64,000 nucleotides of DNA from Platerodrilus igneus (Eukaryota > Arthropoda > Insecta > Coleoptera > Lycidae). The position numbers and the translations under genes were made by a program. The notes under the pieces were generated by a model, which worked only from the letters and a program-made list of their open reading frames with translations, was not told the DNA's origin and searched no databases. The DNA lies in NCBI GenBank assembly GCA_036346225.1, contig JARFIW010000003.1:9157501-9221500 (forward strand), given 5' to 3'. Below are positions 1 to 13,073 of this stretch, in pieces; position 1 is the stretch's first letter; every line of letters begins with the position of its first letter.

Positions 1-760
1 GTACTGATGAATTGATCAAAGTGATTCTTCAAAAGAATGATACTTTACCTTCCCACCAAATTTACCCAAATATTCACAAGATGAAGCTCTATTACTGATC
101 AAGAGATTTTTTGGAAGTGCAACGTAAAAGTGTGTAAAAGGAAAGTCAACATACGTGCAGACACTTGGTTTGTTGGTAGCTGCTTGTCGTTCGTCACAGC
201 CGCTCGCTTTTCCATTACTGGTCCAAAGAATTTACGTCAATCAAATAGTGCACCGAAGAGTTGGGTATGAGCAAAAACACACCCAATGATTGGAACAACG
301 TCGCCGAACAGTTGAGCCAGCGTTCACTGCAAAAGATTAGCGGCAAGGATATGATTGTGGAATATGATGAGTCAGTGTTTACCTTACCCAAGAACACTAC
401 TGGTCATGTATTGCCTCAACAATAGAGCTTCTAAGGTACCTGCCTTGAGACTAGTGAATGCTTTCTTGTTCAGGTTCTATCCGGAGGCGCAAAAATTCTG
501 ATAAAGAAGATCATGAAAAATATCAAGAAAAGAACCTCGATCTACTCACAAGAACTTGAAAAGCCAGGTTTTGAGCATTTTAAAGTCAACCATAAGTAAA
601 ACTTAGTCGACTCAAAAACCGCGGCTCACACTCAGGCCGTTGAACTCGTGTGGGAATCCGCTGAACAGCGAAGCAAGAGACCCGGAGGTATTACACGTCA
701 TCATTTGGAATTCATGCAGCACAAGCACGTTACTGGAGAAAATAAATGTTTCCATCAACT
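1..760 (+). pseudogene. Merlin-type DNA transposase relic
   Basis: Degenerate coding sequence of a Merlin (IS1016/ISXO2-like) DDE transposase. Reading + with frameshifts and stops gives, in order: a C/R-rich segment ending RADTWF (near 150), YWSKEFTSIK (near 210), the ELGMSKNTPNDWNN box (near 265), the IVEYDESVFT segment carrying a catalytic acidic residue (near 355), a GTCLETSECF segment (near 440), and the C-terminal VNHK..VDSKTAAHTQ..E..W block (near 590-650), where the family has its late catalytic residues. The order and spacing fit Merlin transposases. At least three in-frame stops and several frameshifts make it non-functional, and its start may lie outside the window. No terminal inverted repeats were identified. 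The family call rests on motif recognition, not a database search. Confidence 0.75.
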
Positions 761-995
761 ATTTTAATTTTTCAAAAAGAGTCGAAAAAAAGAAAAATAC
801 CTATTTTTTTTACTATCTAATTTTTGGCAACCGATTGCACCTATCCCCTATAAGAAAAACCCAAGGATTGCTTGACTAATTATAGACCCTTCAGATACAT
901 TACTTTTGCATAGTTGCTCTAATAAATAACTGTTGAAATAGGCATTCATAATTCTTTACAACAAATTAGTTGAAGTATTAAATTTGAGCCATGAT

Positions 996-3900
996 TTATT
1001 TAGAAACTTTTTGATATTTTAAATTGTTTTCTATGAATGACGCCTTATCATATAACCACTTATTTAAGATTTCAAAATCTATTTCTGGACCTGTTCCGCC
1101 GTATTCTGGAGGTAGTACTTCAGGATCAATGTATTCATGCAATGAAGCCCAATCCTGAAAATGAAATTTAACCTAAAATTACAATTAGTAAGGTACATAT
1201 TTTAACAGTCTAATTTCAAACCATTTTTTTCACCTTCTCGCTAAAAAATGGCCACGCTAATTTAAAACTAGTGTTAAAAAGGAATGAAGTATTAACTACG
1301 TGTAATACCACATCTTTACATGGATATACATCTGCTTTGGCTGAACTAATTTTCATATTTGCTGGAGATAACCAATTAAGCATTTTCCAAGAGTATCCAG
1401 CCATATCCATGACAATACTAATACCATTGAATTGTGTTATTGGTTCATCCATTATCGCTTCAAACCACATCTCATCTATTTGGGCCTGCTCCTGGGGTGT
1501 GGTTTGACGTGGATCGGTTTTGCCTAAAATTACTTGCCAATTGAAAAATTTCGAATTTTGCAAAAAAGGCTTTACCTATTTTAATAACAAAAATTCTCCG
1601 TCCAGCTTTATCTCGTTCTTTTAAAACGCCTTTGTAATTTTTATCTATTTGATGTTTTTTCTCCAAAGGAGAAGTAGACGCAAACCAATCAGGATGCTCC
1701 AAAAGCAAATCGTAGTATTCGCGCATCTGAAATAAGCTAACGTCAGTACATTTTTATTCAAATAACAGCATTTAGACTCGTTAATCAGTTCAAAATTATT
1801 ACACGGAGCAATTGTTGTTAAATGTGAAGCTCACTTCAAGCAAAATTGATGTAAATGCCTTTATTAAAAGAGCGACCTATTATCCTGAAGAATTTAATTT
1901 AATTTCTAGCAACTACATCGCATGGTATCTAAGCGTTAAAGAATACTGTTTCCCCTAAAACACTGTTGTGCTTGTTTGGTTTTATATGGTACGATGTTGT
2001 TTAATTTGTTGTTGTGTCGTGTATCTTGTGTTGGTACGCCATTTTTGTAGATTAGGGAAACAAAAATTGTTAATAAACTTAGGATCTAAAACAAACGGTT
2101 TAGCTACAAATGGACACACAAAAAGTGTCAAAATTATTTTAAAACCACTGCAATGTTAGCTAGGTCACAAATAAAATATACAATTATATCATGCTTTTTA
2201 AAGTCGACCAATTAAGTTGTGATCTTCAGCAAACTTAAATTAGTGAAAGAGAGTGCATTTTGCTGCCAAACGAAATAACTCGATGCACTTTAATTGCTAC
2301 TGAAATAAATTTAAAATTATTTCACAAATTCGCATGTATACTTAATAATCACAATAAAAAATAATATTCTATATTGCTGATGTGGTCGACTATATTGGGT
2401 TTTTGGCCCGGTATCTTACGTTTGTTACAATTGAGCGTTTATGCAAAATACAATATTCTAGTTTAAGTTGAATGTACTTTTTACTACATAGCTCGTAACC
2501 GGGGTGAGATGCTGTTAAGTGTGTTTCACCTGTTTGATTTTGTGTGGTCCACTACTTGCTTAGGTAATACACTTGAACGCAGTGTTGGGACTTACTTGTA
2601 ATTGGATCTAGATAATTGAAGTTTTTTTGTCGCATTAGTAGCTTAATGAGGAGTTGTTTTTTGAAAATACGAAAATCCGAGAATTATACCAACCACGAAC
2701 TTACAGATGCGGTGGAAATTTCTAGCACTTATTGTGACATCATTTCATGTGCGCTATGTGATTCAAGATAACACTTGCACACGTGAGTTGTTTCTTATAA
2801 AATATATGACAAAACTGCTGTTACGGTATTCCACGCAAACACCAAAGAAAACAGGAAGAGTAAGTAAAGAAATCATTTACACCGAATACCGCAACAGAAC
2901 GGGGATAGAATGGTAGAATATGGGCTAGCTCAAAAACATCGGAGAAGGGCGTGGGTGAAATAGAAAGAACACATTGGAAACCTCTGTAAAACTATATTGT
3001 TAACATCCAATCTCGAAAGACTATTTACAAAACAATAAAACAAATAAGTTGCGTAATCGTTTGTTACGTGCTAGTAAACAAAGCGCCATAAGCATATAAA
3101 ATTGGAAAGCAAAATAAATATAACATCTTATAATCTAAATACTAAATTAATGGTTCACCTTAAATACATACAAAAGAAAATAAGACATAAACTATACAGT
3201 ACTTCAGGAAAAGAAACATACATAAGTTATCTATACATGCTGCTTTGTGAAGTGCACCTTCTCAAAAAATAGTATAACCTTAAAATTAGACACCCTAACT
3301 TAAATTAATCAAATATTAATCTACTTTTAAATTGATGCGTAAGTTCTTTTTGTTAATGTTTATACAAAGGACAAAAGAAACAGTAAAACGGACTCTAACA
3401 CAAACTTTGAATAATTAAATTTCAATTTGAAGAATGATTATGACAAGGTCGATCGTGCATTGTGAATTTGTTTGGTAGCGTAGTGTTGGTAATTTAATGG
3501 ATGATCATGAGTAACAGCAAATCAAATGTCTATACTCCACAGCAGTATAAAAGAATTGCGAAAATAGAAAACCGTACTTTGAGCTAGTTGGCTTCGTATC
3601 ATGCTGTGGATGGAAAAATGCAACTGCATTTCTTTATTGGCTGCATGCTGGAACCACTAACCCAACTCATGCTGGAACCACTAACTCAACTCATGTTAAC
3701 ACCGAAAGCATTTTAGTAGTGCGACTTTACAACATGTATCTTCGGTAAGAAGATGTTGTATTCAATTTTTCTCTCAATGCAGGATCTCTATTTTATAAGG
3801 ACAGAATCATGTATGGGGGTAGGATATTTGGCTTTCAAAGATATCGCCGAAGAATCATGTGTGCAGAATTCCCAGACAACAGCTGCCGAAACAAAAACTG

Positions 3901-6900
3901 TAACAGCTTGCCAACAAGCAGATAACGCAACTATCAAAGGATTTTAGACAAAGTAAAACAATCTTATTACTTTGTAGCATCTTAACAGCTGCAGAATACC
4001 AAATGACAAGTCCATTGTAAGCAGATGTAGGTAGGTGGTAAGTGGTCTTATCTTTTAGAAGAAAGCTGTGCATCTACATGCAGCTTTTAATTAAAATGTA
4101 ATCATTGCAGGTGCTAGGAAATATTGCAACTACTTTGTAACGTAAAGTTTCCTAAGCAGCTGTATGATTCTATAAGGCAAACTTTTGTGTAGAGTAATTA
4201 CTTGAGAAATTTTATAAAATAACACCAATTCAAATGGTAAGAAATCGAGCTTGTTGAGAAATTTTAGGGCGTTATAAAAATGAAAGCAGAAAAAAGTACT
4301 AGCAGGGTTTGGAACGTAACACAGCAGCCCTAAAACTTTTACTTAGCTTGACCTAGGTCGGACAATTTTTTTAATAGTTATCCGAACCCGATGGAGTGGA
4401 AATGTTTTATAGCCAAAGTGCGGGAGTCTCCAAGCGGTATACCCACTAAAACCACTCCTCCTGGTGGGTGCGTGTGGTAAACGGTTCCGCCGCACTGCAG
4501 CCTAAAACGCTTATTGTGCTGACCCTGGTTATGTATTATACCCAATCTGCAAAGTCTGCACCACACATCATAGAGTAATGGTGACTTAATGAAAGGGTGT
4601 CGACTTCCTTCGGGTCTAGCCCGAATAGGCGTTGTTTCGTTCTGCCCAACGCCTCGCATCTGCATAGTACATGCATTGCAGTCTCCGAATCCTCTGAGTC
4701 TGCATTCAAGGTTTCCGTTATATTTATGCATCCTCTGGGGATGAACCTTGACAGAAGTTTGTCCTGTCAGGAACACCACAGGATTCTGAGTTGTTCCCTG
4801 CTTAAATAAAGCAGTTCTTGGATACTGTTCTTGCTAGGCCTCTTTATCGGCGCCTTGCTATGTGTTAGTCCTGATTTTTACTGCCAGCTTCTTTGGTGTT
4901 CGCGGCACATCTATTCGCTAATATAGCTACGGATGGCAGCTTGGTGATTCTCAGGGCAGGTTCGAGACCGATAAATGGCCCTTGCGCGCCCTGTCTTGCA
5001 AGTTCATCCGCAATTTCATTTCCCTTGAGTCTTTGATGGCCTGGCACCCACTGTATTCTAACAGAGTTTTGTTGTGCCAGTCCATTAAGTGCCTCAATAC
5101 ATTCCCACAACAGTCTAGATAACGCTTTCTGACTTGTTAGAGTCTTGAGTGCCGCCTGGCTGTCAGACACAATGGTCGGACATTTAAAAAGCGGTCCAAG
5201 AGTAAAATACCTTATAGGTTTTTTGTTTAGCTAATCAATCTCTACCACCCCCTAAAAACTAACGCCAGCCTGTATGCATGTTGGATCCAAGTTTTAACTT
5301 AAGAGTTAGTTATTCCATTTAAAAAACTTAACATTTGCCGTGATAAACTGAAATATCAAGGTATATATTGTAGTTATGTAAAAACATTTGTGATTTTGAC
5401 GTGCTTGTGTGATCGACTGTTGGTTTGAATTGTAGGATATTACGCTTTGTCAATATAGTTGATTTTTCGTATTTTTGAATACGCTTAAAAAATCATGTAC
5501 TTTGTTGTAGACTAACGATTACTATTGGAGCGGTTTACGTGAATTTTAGCATGATCGATATTCTTGGAGAATTGTAAAATTCTTGAACCATGTTAGGTTA
5601 TTTTAATTTGAGTGTTAAGTTATACATAAAGCGTGTGGTCTTGAGGGAGATTATTCTTGACGTTCGGAAGACAAACGACAATACTAAAAGCGCAATACAG
5701 TGCTTCGAGAAACTGAGTGCAATTATTATAAAGCATTTATGATTATTTATAGTGTCTTCGGTTATATAGTTTTTGTCAATTTTTGAAAATTGTAAGTAGA
5801 ACTACATTTTTGAAATAGTATGAGTAATGTGGAATTAATTTTGGTGCTAGTGAAAGGCTAGTCTAATTTATTAAAGTTATACAATCACGTCCTAATCCAG
5901 GTTTTATTGTTAATTTATATAAGGATTCAAACCTTATTTATGAACCATTAATATTTAAATTTTGAATTTTGCATTGTTAGGAATTTAAATTACTGGAATG
6001 TTTGCGAACCAGGAGTTCTTTCAAAGCGCGGAAGAATAAAGGTTGGAGTCACGCTTAAGTTTTGTGCCTCATTAACCAGATTCTATTATAAAAGAATTTA
6101 TGAATTTTAACTTAGGTTATTTAAATAATTTTTAAAATAATCAAAAATTGACTTGTTACTGTATAGTGTTTAGAATTTAATAATTTTTTATAAGATTCTC
6201 ACAACAAGTGGTAAAAGCTTTTATGAATAATCAATTTAAACGGGAATCTCACGCTTTTCGATTAGGAACTTTATTTGTACACCAAAAGACAATTGTATAC
6301 GTGTTGAGGAGAAAAGGGATATCCTTGAAAGAAAAATTAAAAACGATTATAAAGGTATTCTCAGACGCTGAGGGAGCAACGTGAAATTATTTTTGTGTAA
6401 GTTGCAACTTTGCAATTTTTTTTTTATTTTATATTGTAAAAAATTTTATTTTCTTATTATATTATTGTGAATATTTGTGATTTAAGAATCCCAAAAAAGT
6501 TTAATACACTAACCTATCAGATCTAAAGAGTCTTTTTAATATTCTACAACTAGTTAAGGAAGTCAGCATCTCAAATCGTCTGAATGTTGTAATGTTTTGA
6601 AATGTGGCGCTTTACGGTCCGAAGCTACCGTTAATTAATACATTTACACGCTTTATATCTTATCTTCAGGATTTATTACTGTAGCATAAAGGATGTTTTC
6701 CAAAGAGCTTCATACGAAAGGTAGTCATACATTTATGAATTGCAAGTGAATGCGATTATTATAAAAGATTTCATGTTTAACGTAAGTAGTATCGTGTTCA
6801 AATACTCTGATATTACAGTGGAAAAGCGCATTAAACGGCATTTATCATATTTTAATATTTTCATTTAACAACAAACTTCGACGAAAGCCTATTTCATTAG

Positions 6901-9371
6901 GTTTTAAAATACCAGTCAATATTCAAAGAAAAAAAAGTGTATTTAACTTGAAAACGCGTTTAGTGGCTATTCTAACATGGAACAGAAAGATAAAGGACTT
7001 CGTTCCAACCATAAGCCATAAATCTTAAAGTCGTAAAGATAAGAAATGTAAATGTACATCCAAATTAAGAAAATAAAAGTCCTAAAAATAAGATTAATTG
7101 CGGCCATTAAGCCTGAGGATAAGATAACGCGTAGGTAAATAGATCTAATTAGTCTCAAACTATTAAATGGCGGAATTCCAAAGGTTGCATGATTAATGAT
7201 TTTCTCGATGCTGACATAGTGGACGAGCCTTTCAACCAATGGGAACGTAGAAACGACGTCTCTAGTTAGCTAAATTATGCGAGATGCGCGACGTAACCCG
7301 AAGGCTTGACTATATAACCAATTAAAACCGGGTCAATCAAGAAGCTAATAGACAATTTTTAAATTGCTATTAAAAGTCACGATGCCGTTGAACTAATATA
7401 TTCCGTAGTATAGTTCTAGTAGTAAAATTATTTAGTGAAAGAGTGACGGAAAATTATTTGAGATGTTCAGAAGTGAGAGAGCTAATTGGAAGTACGTAAA
7501 ATGAATAAATAATGATCGGCTGCAAGAAAAAGTTTTAATTTGAATATAAGCGTATATGGATTTGGAATGCAATTTTGATGTTTAATGGTATTTAATGGAA
7601 AAATTTTAACGATTTGAGCTAGGATGGATGACTCCGGGCCAATAAGAGGCAATAAAAACAAGACGGTAAAATCAAAATTAAATTACTCTATAATCTTAAC
7701 AGAAGGTTTCTATTTATTAGTTAAGTTCCTTGATAAGAGTAATTTTCTGTGCTAGAATTTAAAGCTAGATTGGAGAATTTGTACAAGTTGGATAATTGGA
7801 TTGAAGCAGTGGCAACCTGCAAGTAGGATCTTGTAACTATATAATAAAAATTATTAAACTTGACCGATCACATAAGTTTATATCTGATTTAAGATTTTCT
7901 TTTAGAGAGGATGTAGATAATTTGTAATACTCTTGTTCATAACTCGTTTAATAAGGCTAGCTGATCGGTTACCCTCAAAAAAAATCTTTTATAATGGTCA
8001 AATTAACTCAAAATTCAACCTTAAAAAAAATGAATCCACTTACAAGAAAACGTCTATCAAACTCTTATGCAATTTGACTTACTTAAAATAACTATAGCAC
8101 ACAAACATCTTTCAAAAGATTTAAACAAAGATATACTTGCGTTCCTCGTCAAAATTGTTGATTAAATTTCCATGTCCTTCCATTTTTAAAAGCATTTTAC
8201 CAATCAATGCTTTGAAAACCATACCATGCCTTTCTATGTCGTAGTTTTATATTTAAATGCATTTGAAAACCAGACCATGCTTTTCCAAGTCGTATTTTTC
8301 TATTCAAGTTGATTATACGGGCATGTAATTTATTCCAATCTGATTTGTTCATATTTTAATACAATTTTACTTTAAACGTCGTTCGTTATACTGTATAACT
8401 TTAAAATGCATTGCTCTTGACAAACATTTTAAATTCAATTAATCTCGACTTTATTCATTAACAAAAAGCTCGCTTGTAATTGGTCGACATATCAACAGAC
8501 CATTGGTAACTGAACTTTGTTGTAATTACTTCCTGTATATATAATAAAATCTTTACTATGTCATTAGCTCTGGGAAGATCTGTAATATTCTCGTTGATCC
8601 AATTCATACAGACTAACGTAATAACGTTAAAATTGTTGTTAGTTGCTACCTTACGTTATCTAAATTAACTGACGGTTTTAATTTATTAAGTCGTGAAAGC
8701 AGTTCTTGAATTGGTTCAGTTTAACAAATGAATGAAAACGCTTATCTGTGAGTTTGTTATCTCTTATTTTTTGGGGCATTAAAAAGTCTTATCGCATAAT
8801 ATAGCCCCGCTAATTGGAATGTTTTCATTTATGTTGTATAATCGTACACATAATTAGATGTCATTTGCATATTTCTACGAATGTGATTTATGGGTTTATT
8901 CTCACTAATTAAGATGTTCATTCATATTATTTGTAACTTTCTTGTATTTGCAATTTAGTTTATATGCTGTTAGAAAAATTTAGAAAATAAAGTGTGCTTT
9001 CTATAGCTAATATACACGCTTCCCGTTAAATATTTACAAAATGAAGTTGTAAAATGACGTTTTCTGTAGGAGTAATTTAATGTTCAACATACGCAACGCG
9101 TAATTAAATTACATTTACATTGTTACTTTTCATTGGAATACGTACTTATTTAAAACGTGTTTTCACTGGGATTTATTATCAAGTGATGATTTGCATTTTC
9201 ATGGACTTCTTAATGTACGCATTACACCATTTATAGATACTATTATACAAAGCCTATCGTACCACGAGAGTATTATACCGGATGTTTACAATTACGGAAA
9301 TTAAGTATTAGAAAATTTCATTTTCTCGCATATTGGGGTTGTTATATGTATGGGATGCAGTGCGCATTGAC

Positions 9372-9415
<44 letters not shown>

Positions 9416-10939
9416 ACATATTTTAATTACGCCATTAGTAAAATTCTACTATAATCTTAGTACTTATTTAGTGTGATCTTCTTTACACCCTAAGTAGTTT
9501 CTTAATACATCTTAAAGTGCCTACTTAGTACATCCATTAACCGTATAAATACTATTAATTGTTTACCGAACGACTACCACTGGAGCACCTCACCATGCTT
9601 AGAATCAATACATCTATTCTAAATGGCGATATGCCAGTCGGCCACTTAGAAAGTTCTGGAAGACATTTTTCTCTGCGATAAGATAATACCAACTTCCGAT
9701 AAACGCTGTGTAACAGGTTGACAAGCACAAACATCAACGCTTCGTACAAATAGTACGTTGCGAAAACAAGATTACAACAAACTTTGCTTGTAGGTAATCT
9801 ATTTGTTTGATAAAGCATGGCTTGTTTTATTTCTGAAGTCCGTATTTGAGAGTATTCTATACAAAGATTGTATAGTTATTTCAAAAGAATATGTATGAGA
9901 AAATAAGTATGACATTTGAAGTGTAGAAATTATTATTATAAGAAAAATGATTAACGTGATTATTTTATGAGGGAATGGAATTCATTAATATTAATAATAC
10001 TATTTGATGATTACAAATTGTTTGTAAGAATTTTATATCGTTACAATTCCAATCGGGCATTTTTTTGTTGGACACAGTCGAGAACCAAAAGTGAAATTTT
10101 AGCTATTGTCCGACAAAGATGCACGCATAGTTAGTACAAATATTAGATGGTACCTTAACGACAAACCTGCAACAATCGATTAGGAAGAGAATGTTAAGAT
10201 TTTTGCACTAAAATAAAAATAAAAGTGGGAACAGAAATGTAGATGGAAACATAAATATAAATAAACAGATGCACAGATGAAAAAGATATAAATACTTTGA
10301 ATTTAAGACAGTCATGTCCAAGGACTTCAAGTTAACGTTCATGGATGTAATGTAGATAAAAATTAGTTTTTGGTTGATGCCAATTTAGGCACTAATAAGT
10401 TAAAAACTATTTAGAACAATTTGGGATGCGTCCCCTCATCTCTAACATACCATATCTTAAATCAAATCCTAGTGCATAAAACATTCTAAATTGGATTTTC
10501 TTTTTCAAAAAACGTTTTTATGTATTCAGCATAATTTCAGCAAACTGGTTTCGCTCCTACGAGTACCTAGATGGTAAAAAAAACTAACTCCGCAGGATGT
10601 AGTTTTGTAATGCTCAGACTTAAGTTTCCTGTCTATATTATTAATCTATTAAATCAACACAAAAAATAAGTGCAGGCAACAAACATGAAACTTACCTTTC
10701 TGTACGCCTTTACTACGTGAAAATCGGTGCAATGTAGGAACCTTAGCAAATAAGCATTATCGGATCGAAACCTTCTTAATTTTGTATCTTCTAAAATTTT
10801 ATTAATTACGTCTTTGGCAAATCTCTAGTTAAAACTTACCCACAACTAAGTCCCGTAAATCAACAATCTTTTCTTGTATTTCTCGTTCTAACAAAATACT
10901 ACCCAAATAATCTCTATAAACGGGTGCGTTGGTATACAT
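996..10939 (-). CDS. CRAL-TRIO domain lipid-transfer protein (alpha-TTP/clavesin-like), five exons
   Basis: Exons on the minus strand: 10939-10844 (MYTNAPVYRDYLGS..EREIQEKIVDLRDLV), 10824-10696 (DTKLRRFRSDNAYLLRFL..KAYRK), 1726-1576 (MREYYDLLLEHPDWFAS), 1523-1222 (FNGISIVMDMAGYSWK..), 1172-996 (DWASLHEYIDPEVLPPEYGG to the stop). Phases agree at the junctions I could test (0 between exons 2 and 3; 1 at 3/4; 0 at 4/5), and introns of 52 and 49 bp are bounded by GT-AG. This gives a CRAL-TRIO N domain followed by the lipid-binding domain with the conserved LPPEYGG signature, about 285 aa in total, which is normal for the family. Such cytosolic proteins carry hydrophobic ligands (tocopherols, retinoids, phosphoinositides); the ligand here is unknown. 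Exons 1 and 2 are only 19 nt apart, so exon 1 is the least certain part. Confidence 0.88.
2707..3925 (+). other. Candidate two-exon small secreted peptide gene (unrecognised)
   Basis: Exon 2707..2782 begins with ATG and encodes a short hydrophobic start (FLALIVTSF core), then ends at a strong donor (GTGAGT). A pyrimidine-rich acceptor (CTCTCAATGCAG) ends at 3782. Joining 2782 to 3783 keeps the frame and adds 46 residues before TAA at 3923..3925: a basic run (RYRRR) followed by three cysteines within CAEFPDNSCRNKNC. The product would be 72 aa, basic and cysteine-containing, and nested opposite to the CRAL-TRIO gene. I do not recognise the family. Donor, acceptor and frame agreement could be chance, and no promoter or poly(A) signal was found. 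Confidence 0.2.
3644..3691. repeat. 24-bp tandem duplication
   Basis: Two adjacent 24-bp units beginning CATGCTGGAACCACTAAC, one mismatch apart, followed by a partial third (CATG). Confidence 0.85.
4378..5260 (-). pseudogene. Non-LTR retrotransposon RNase H / C-terminal relic
   Basis: Minus-strand frame 5170..4865 encodes a ribonuclease H segment typical of I/R1-like LINEs: SDSQAALKTL (catalytic D), the helix LLWECIEALNGLAQQN, and WVPGHQRLKGNEIADELAR (VPGH and the NEIAD catalytic acidic residue). Downstream, in shifted frames (4800..4560), are the usual C-terminal pieces: a FLTGQ segment, HPQRMHKYNG and a cysteine-bearing CRLRGFGDCNACTMQMRG stretch matching the terminal zinc-knuckle region. 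No RT domain was seen upstream (beyond 5260), so this is a fragment of one element, broken by frameshifts. It lies in the large intron of the CRAL-TRIO gene in the same orientation. Confidence 0.8.
8196..8312. repeat. Imperfect tandem duplication, about 60 bp
   Basis: Two diverged units share AATGC(T/A)TTTGAAAACCA(T/G)ACCATGC followed by AAGTCGTA / TATGTCGTA and a T-rich end. Confidence 0.6.
9375..9413. repeat. (TA)n microsatellite
   Basis: Uninterrupted TA dinucleotides over about 39 bp inside the large intron. Confidence 0.95.
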
Positions 10940-11560
10940 TATTTCGAAAAAGACTAATGACACTGAGAGTCCAAGAATAGATATTCACAAATGAATATCA
11001 GTCTTTCATATGTCCTCGATTGGAGCAACTTCCTTCATTAAATATGTTAATAGTATGGATTATGCTGGAAAATAACCTGTTTGCTATTAATGAATATGTA
11101 CCTATATACTTTTTATTCACACAATCAGATCTTAATATCCGGAAGCGACGTATTTGTTTGCCATGAACAGTAGCTGGCAAGGATAATGTAGTATACAGGA
11201 TGATTTACGATATGTGTGTCTAGTAATGTAAAAACGTGTTTTTTTAACAGTGATAACATGATAAAAATCATATTTTTTTAATGAAAAAAATCTTTTTTTT
11301 TCACTTTTACCAACATTTGCTATTTTATGCACCTATGAAAATTAGTTAACCTAAAGTGTGAAATTGTAAAAAATTATAAACAGGTAAATGTTATACAGTA
11401 GAGGATATGGATGGTCCTGGGATAAATCCACCTTATGGAATTTACCTATAGAATCCACCAAATCCACCTGCTTATGGGAATTTACATGTAAATTCTTTGA
11501 AAGTGAACTTCCCTCGGACATTTACTGGAAATTTCCTTCTTGCTCCCTTCTTGTGGACCT
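10940..11560. other. Upstream flank of the CRAL-TRIO gene, no feature seen
   Basis: AT-rich sequence upstream of the proposed start codon (ATG on minus at 10939..10937). No clear TATA element, further exon or repeat was recognised. Confidence 0.4.
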
Positions 11561-12300
11561 CTTTCTGGAATTTTTACCCTCATTTTAAGAATTTTTACCG
11601 GTAACATTCTGAACCAAATAGTTTTCTTCGACTAACCATTTCATCTTTCGAGATAAATCTATCTTGTCCGGTGTCAACGAATATTAGATTTTTTTCAGCT
11701 ACCTGAATTTCTAAGAATTTTTTAGACAGCATCAACCCCCAAGGAGCTACCCTCATTTTAAGATTTTTTACCAGCAGCGATTTCTGGCCATTCTTATAAA
11801 TTTTGTAGCCATGCGACACATCAAATTAGTCTGAAATTTTACGTAGAATTCGAATCTGCAAACAGATTTAAAATCCAACCACCCCTTACCGTTTTAAAAC
11901 ACATACCCTCTGGGAGATAAATCTTTCTCCACATTTCCACCCACGAGATAAATGTACCTTGTTTAGTATCAGTTAATATTAGATTTTTCTCAGCTACCTG
12001 AATTTCTAGGAATTTTTCAGATTCCATCATCACCAGGGAGCTACCCTTATTTTAAGAATTTTTTACCAACTGATTTTTTAATCACCCTCCTATATACTTT
12101 TTAGGGGGTTTGAGATACGGATTCATCTTGCTGTTTTACGCAAAATCCGAATCTGCAAACAGATTTAAATTCGGAGCAACCCCTTACCATTTTACACGCA
12201 TACCCTCTAGCGAGCATATAAAAGATTATTTTTGTTTCTTTCGAGATAAATGTACCTTATTCTTAAGCATTATAGAGAAATTCAAAACCTGTTCTTTAAT
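11560..12300. repeat. Tandem satellite-like array, about 296-bp period
   Basis: Three successive units. Landmarks recur at regular spacing: GAGATAAATSTACCTT-like boxes at 11650, 11945 and 12243; TCTGCAAACAGATTTAAA at about 11852 and 12150; AGCTACCTGAATTTCTA near 11697 and 11993; and TTTTAAGAATTTTTTACC near 11755 and 12050. The third unit is incomplete. Short reading frames inside differ between units and carry no recognisable domain. Confidence 0.8.
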
Positions 12301-12439
12301 AAAGCATTCTAATCCCAACACACTTTATCAAAAACATGAGAGACTTTTAAACAAGGTAAAAATTTTATCAATTTCCTAGCTTTACATTTTAATTTCTAAA
12401 CGCATGTCATAAGATAATTATGTAGTTAAGTCAATGCTA

Positions 12440-12900
12440 AACTATGTACATTTAATCTATACAACTTACAACTACTATATACACCTAACCTATATCTTTA
12501 TGCCCCCATGCATAGGTTGTTGTACAATTAGGGATGACGTTACCTTTTGTCATTCTCGCCCGACAAACTAATTTTATTAATCAACTGTGTATAAAGCTGG
12601 TGTGTAATAATTACAACTGGTACGCGTTGTTAGTCAACCAACATTTTGCAGATTACAAAGGCAACAAAATATTGATTGTCCAGCGAACACCACGTAAAGG
12701 TAACACGTACACTCTATCCACAAGGATAGAAGCAGGAAGGATTTGGAAGAAGGGAAGGTGGGAGAAGAACTTAAAATTATAGAATCTTAAAACTAATATA
12801 TACAATAGATTTACAAAATCTATACAAATATAAACAACTATTTTAGACCTATATCTTTATGCCTCCATGCATAGGTTAATACACATATTAATAAGCTGCG
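12440..12900. repeat. Direct repeat pair, 360 bp apart
   Basis: The block CCTATATCTTTATGCC..CATGCATAGGTT occurs at 12488 and 12848 with one or two mismatches, and both copies are preceded by similar CTATACAA-rich sequence. Each block has short inverted ends (AACCTAT/ATAGGTT). This could be the ends of a small element or a tandem duplication. Confidence 0.65.
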
Positions 12901-13018
12901 TGTACAAATCGTGTTTTTTACTCCGAATACATACGCCGACAAGTACTCAATACCACCCAAATAAAGAATTAGATGCTTGGTGACTGTTAACTTCCGATTC
13001 CCTCGTGTACGCCCAGAC

Positions 13019-13073
13019 ACATGCGTGCCCATGCGCACCCTTACCCATGCGTACCCCTGCCCATGCGCAACCC
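13019..13073. repeat. GC-rich minisatellite (CCCATGCG core)
   Basis: At least four alternating units of about 15 bp around ATGCG(T/C)(G/A)CCC. This is locally much more GC-rich than its surroundings. Confidence 0.75.

Larger units (their letters stand above)
1727..10695 (-). other. Large intron of the CRAL-TRIO gene
   Basis: About 9 kb between exons 3 and 2: GTAAG donor read on minus at 10695, TTTCAG acceptor ending at 1727. It contains a possible opposite-strand small-peptide gene (2707..3925), a LINE RNase H relic (4378..5260), small tandem duplications and a (TA)n run. In 5300..8190 and 8320..9370 I recognise nothing coding, only AT-rich sequence. Confidence 0.7.

Noticed and set aside
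9555..9818. 87-codon minus-strand open frame in the large intron
   Set aside because: No domain, no conserved motif and no supporting splice sites.
11132..12379. Several 60-90 codon frames across the 296-bp array
   Set aside because: Frames differ between repeat units and contain no motif; fortuitous.
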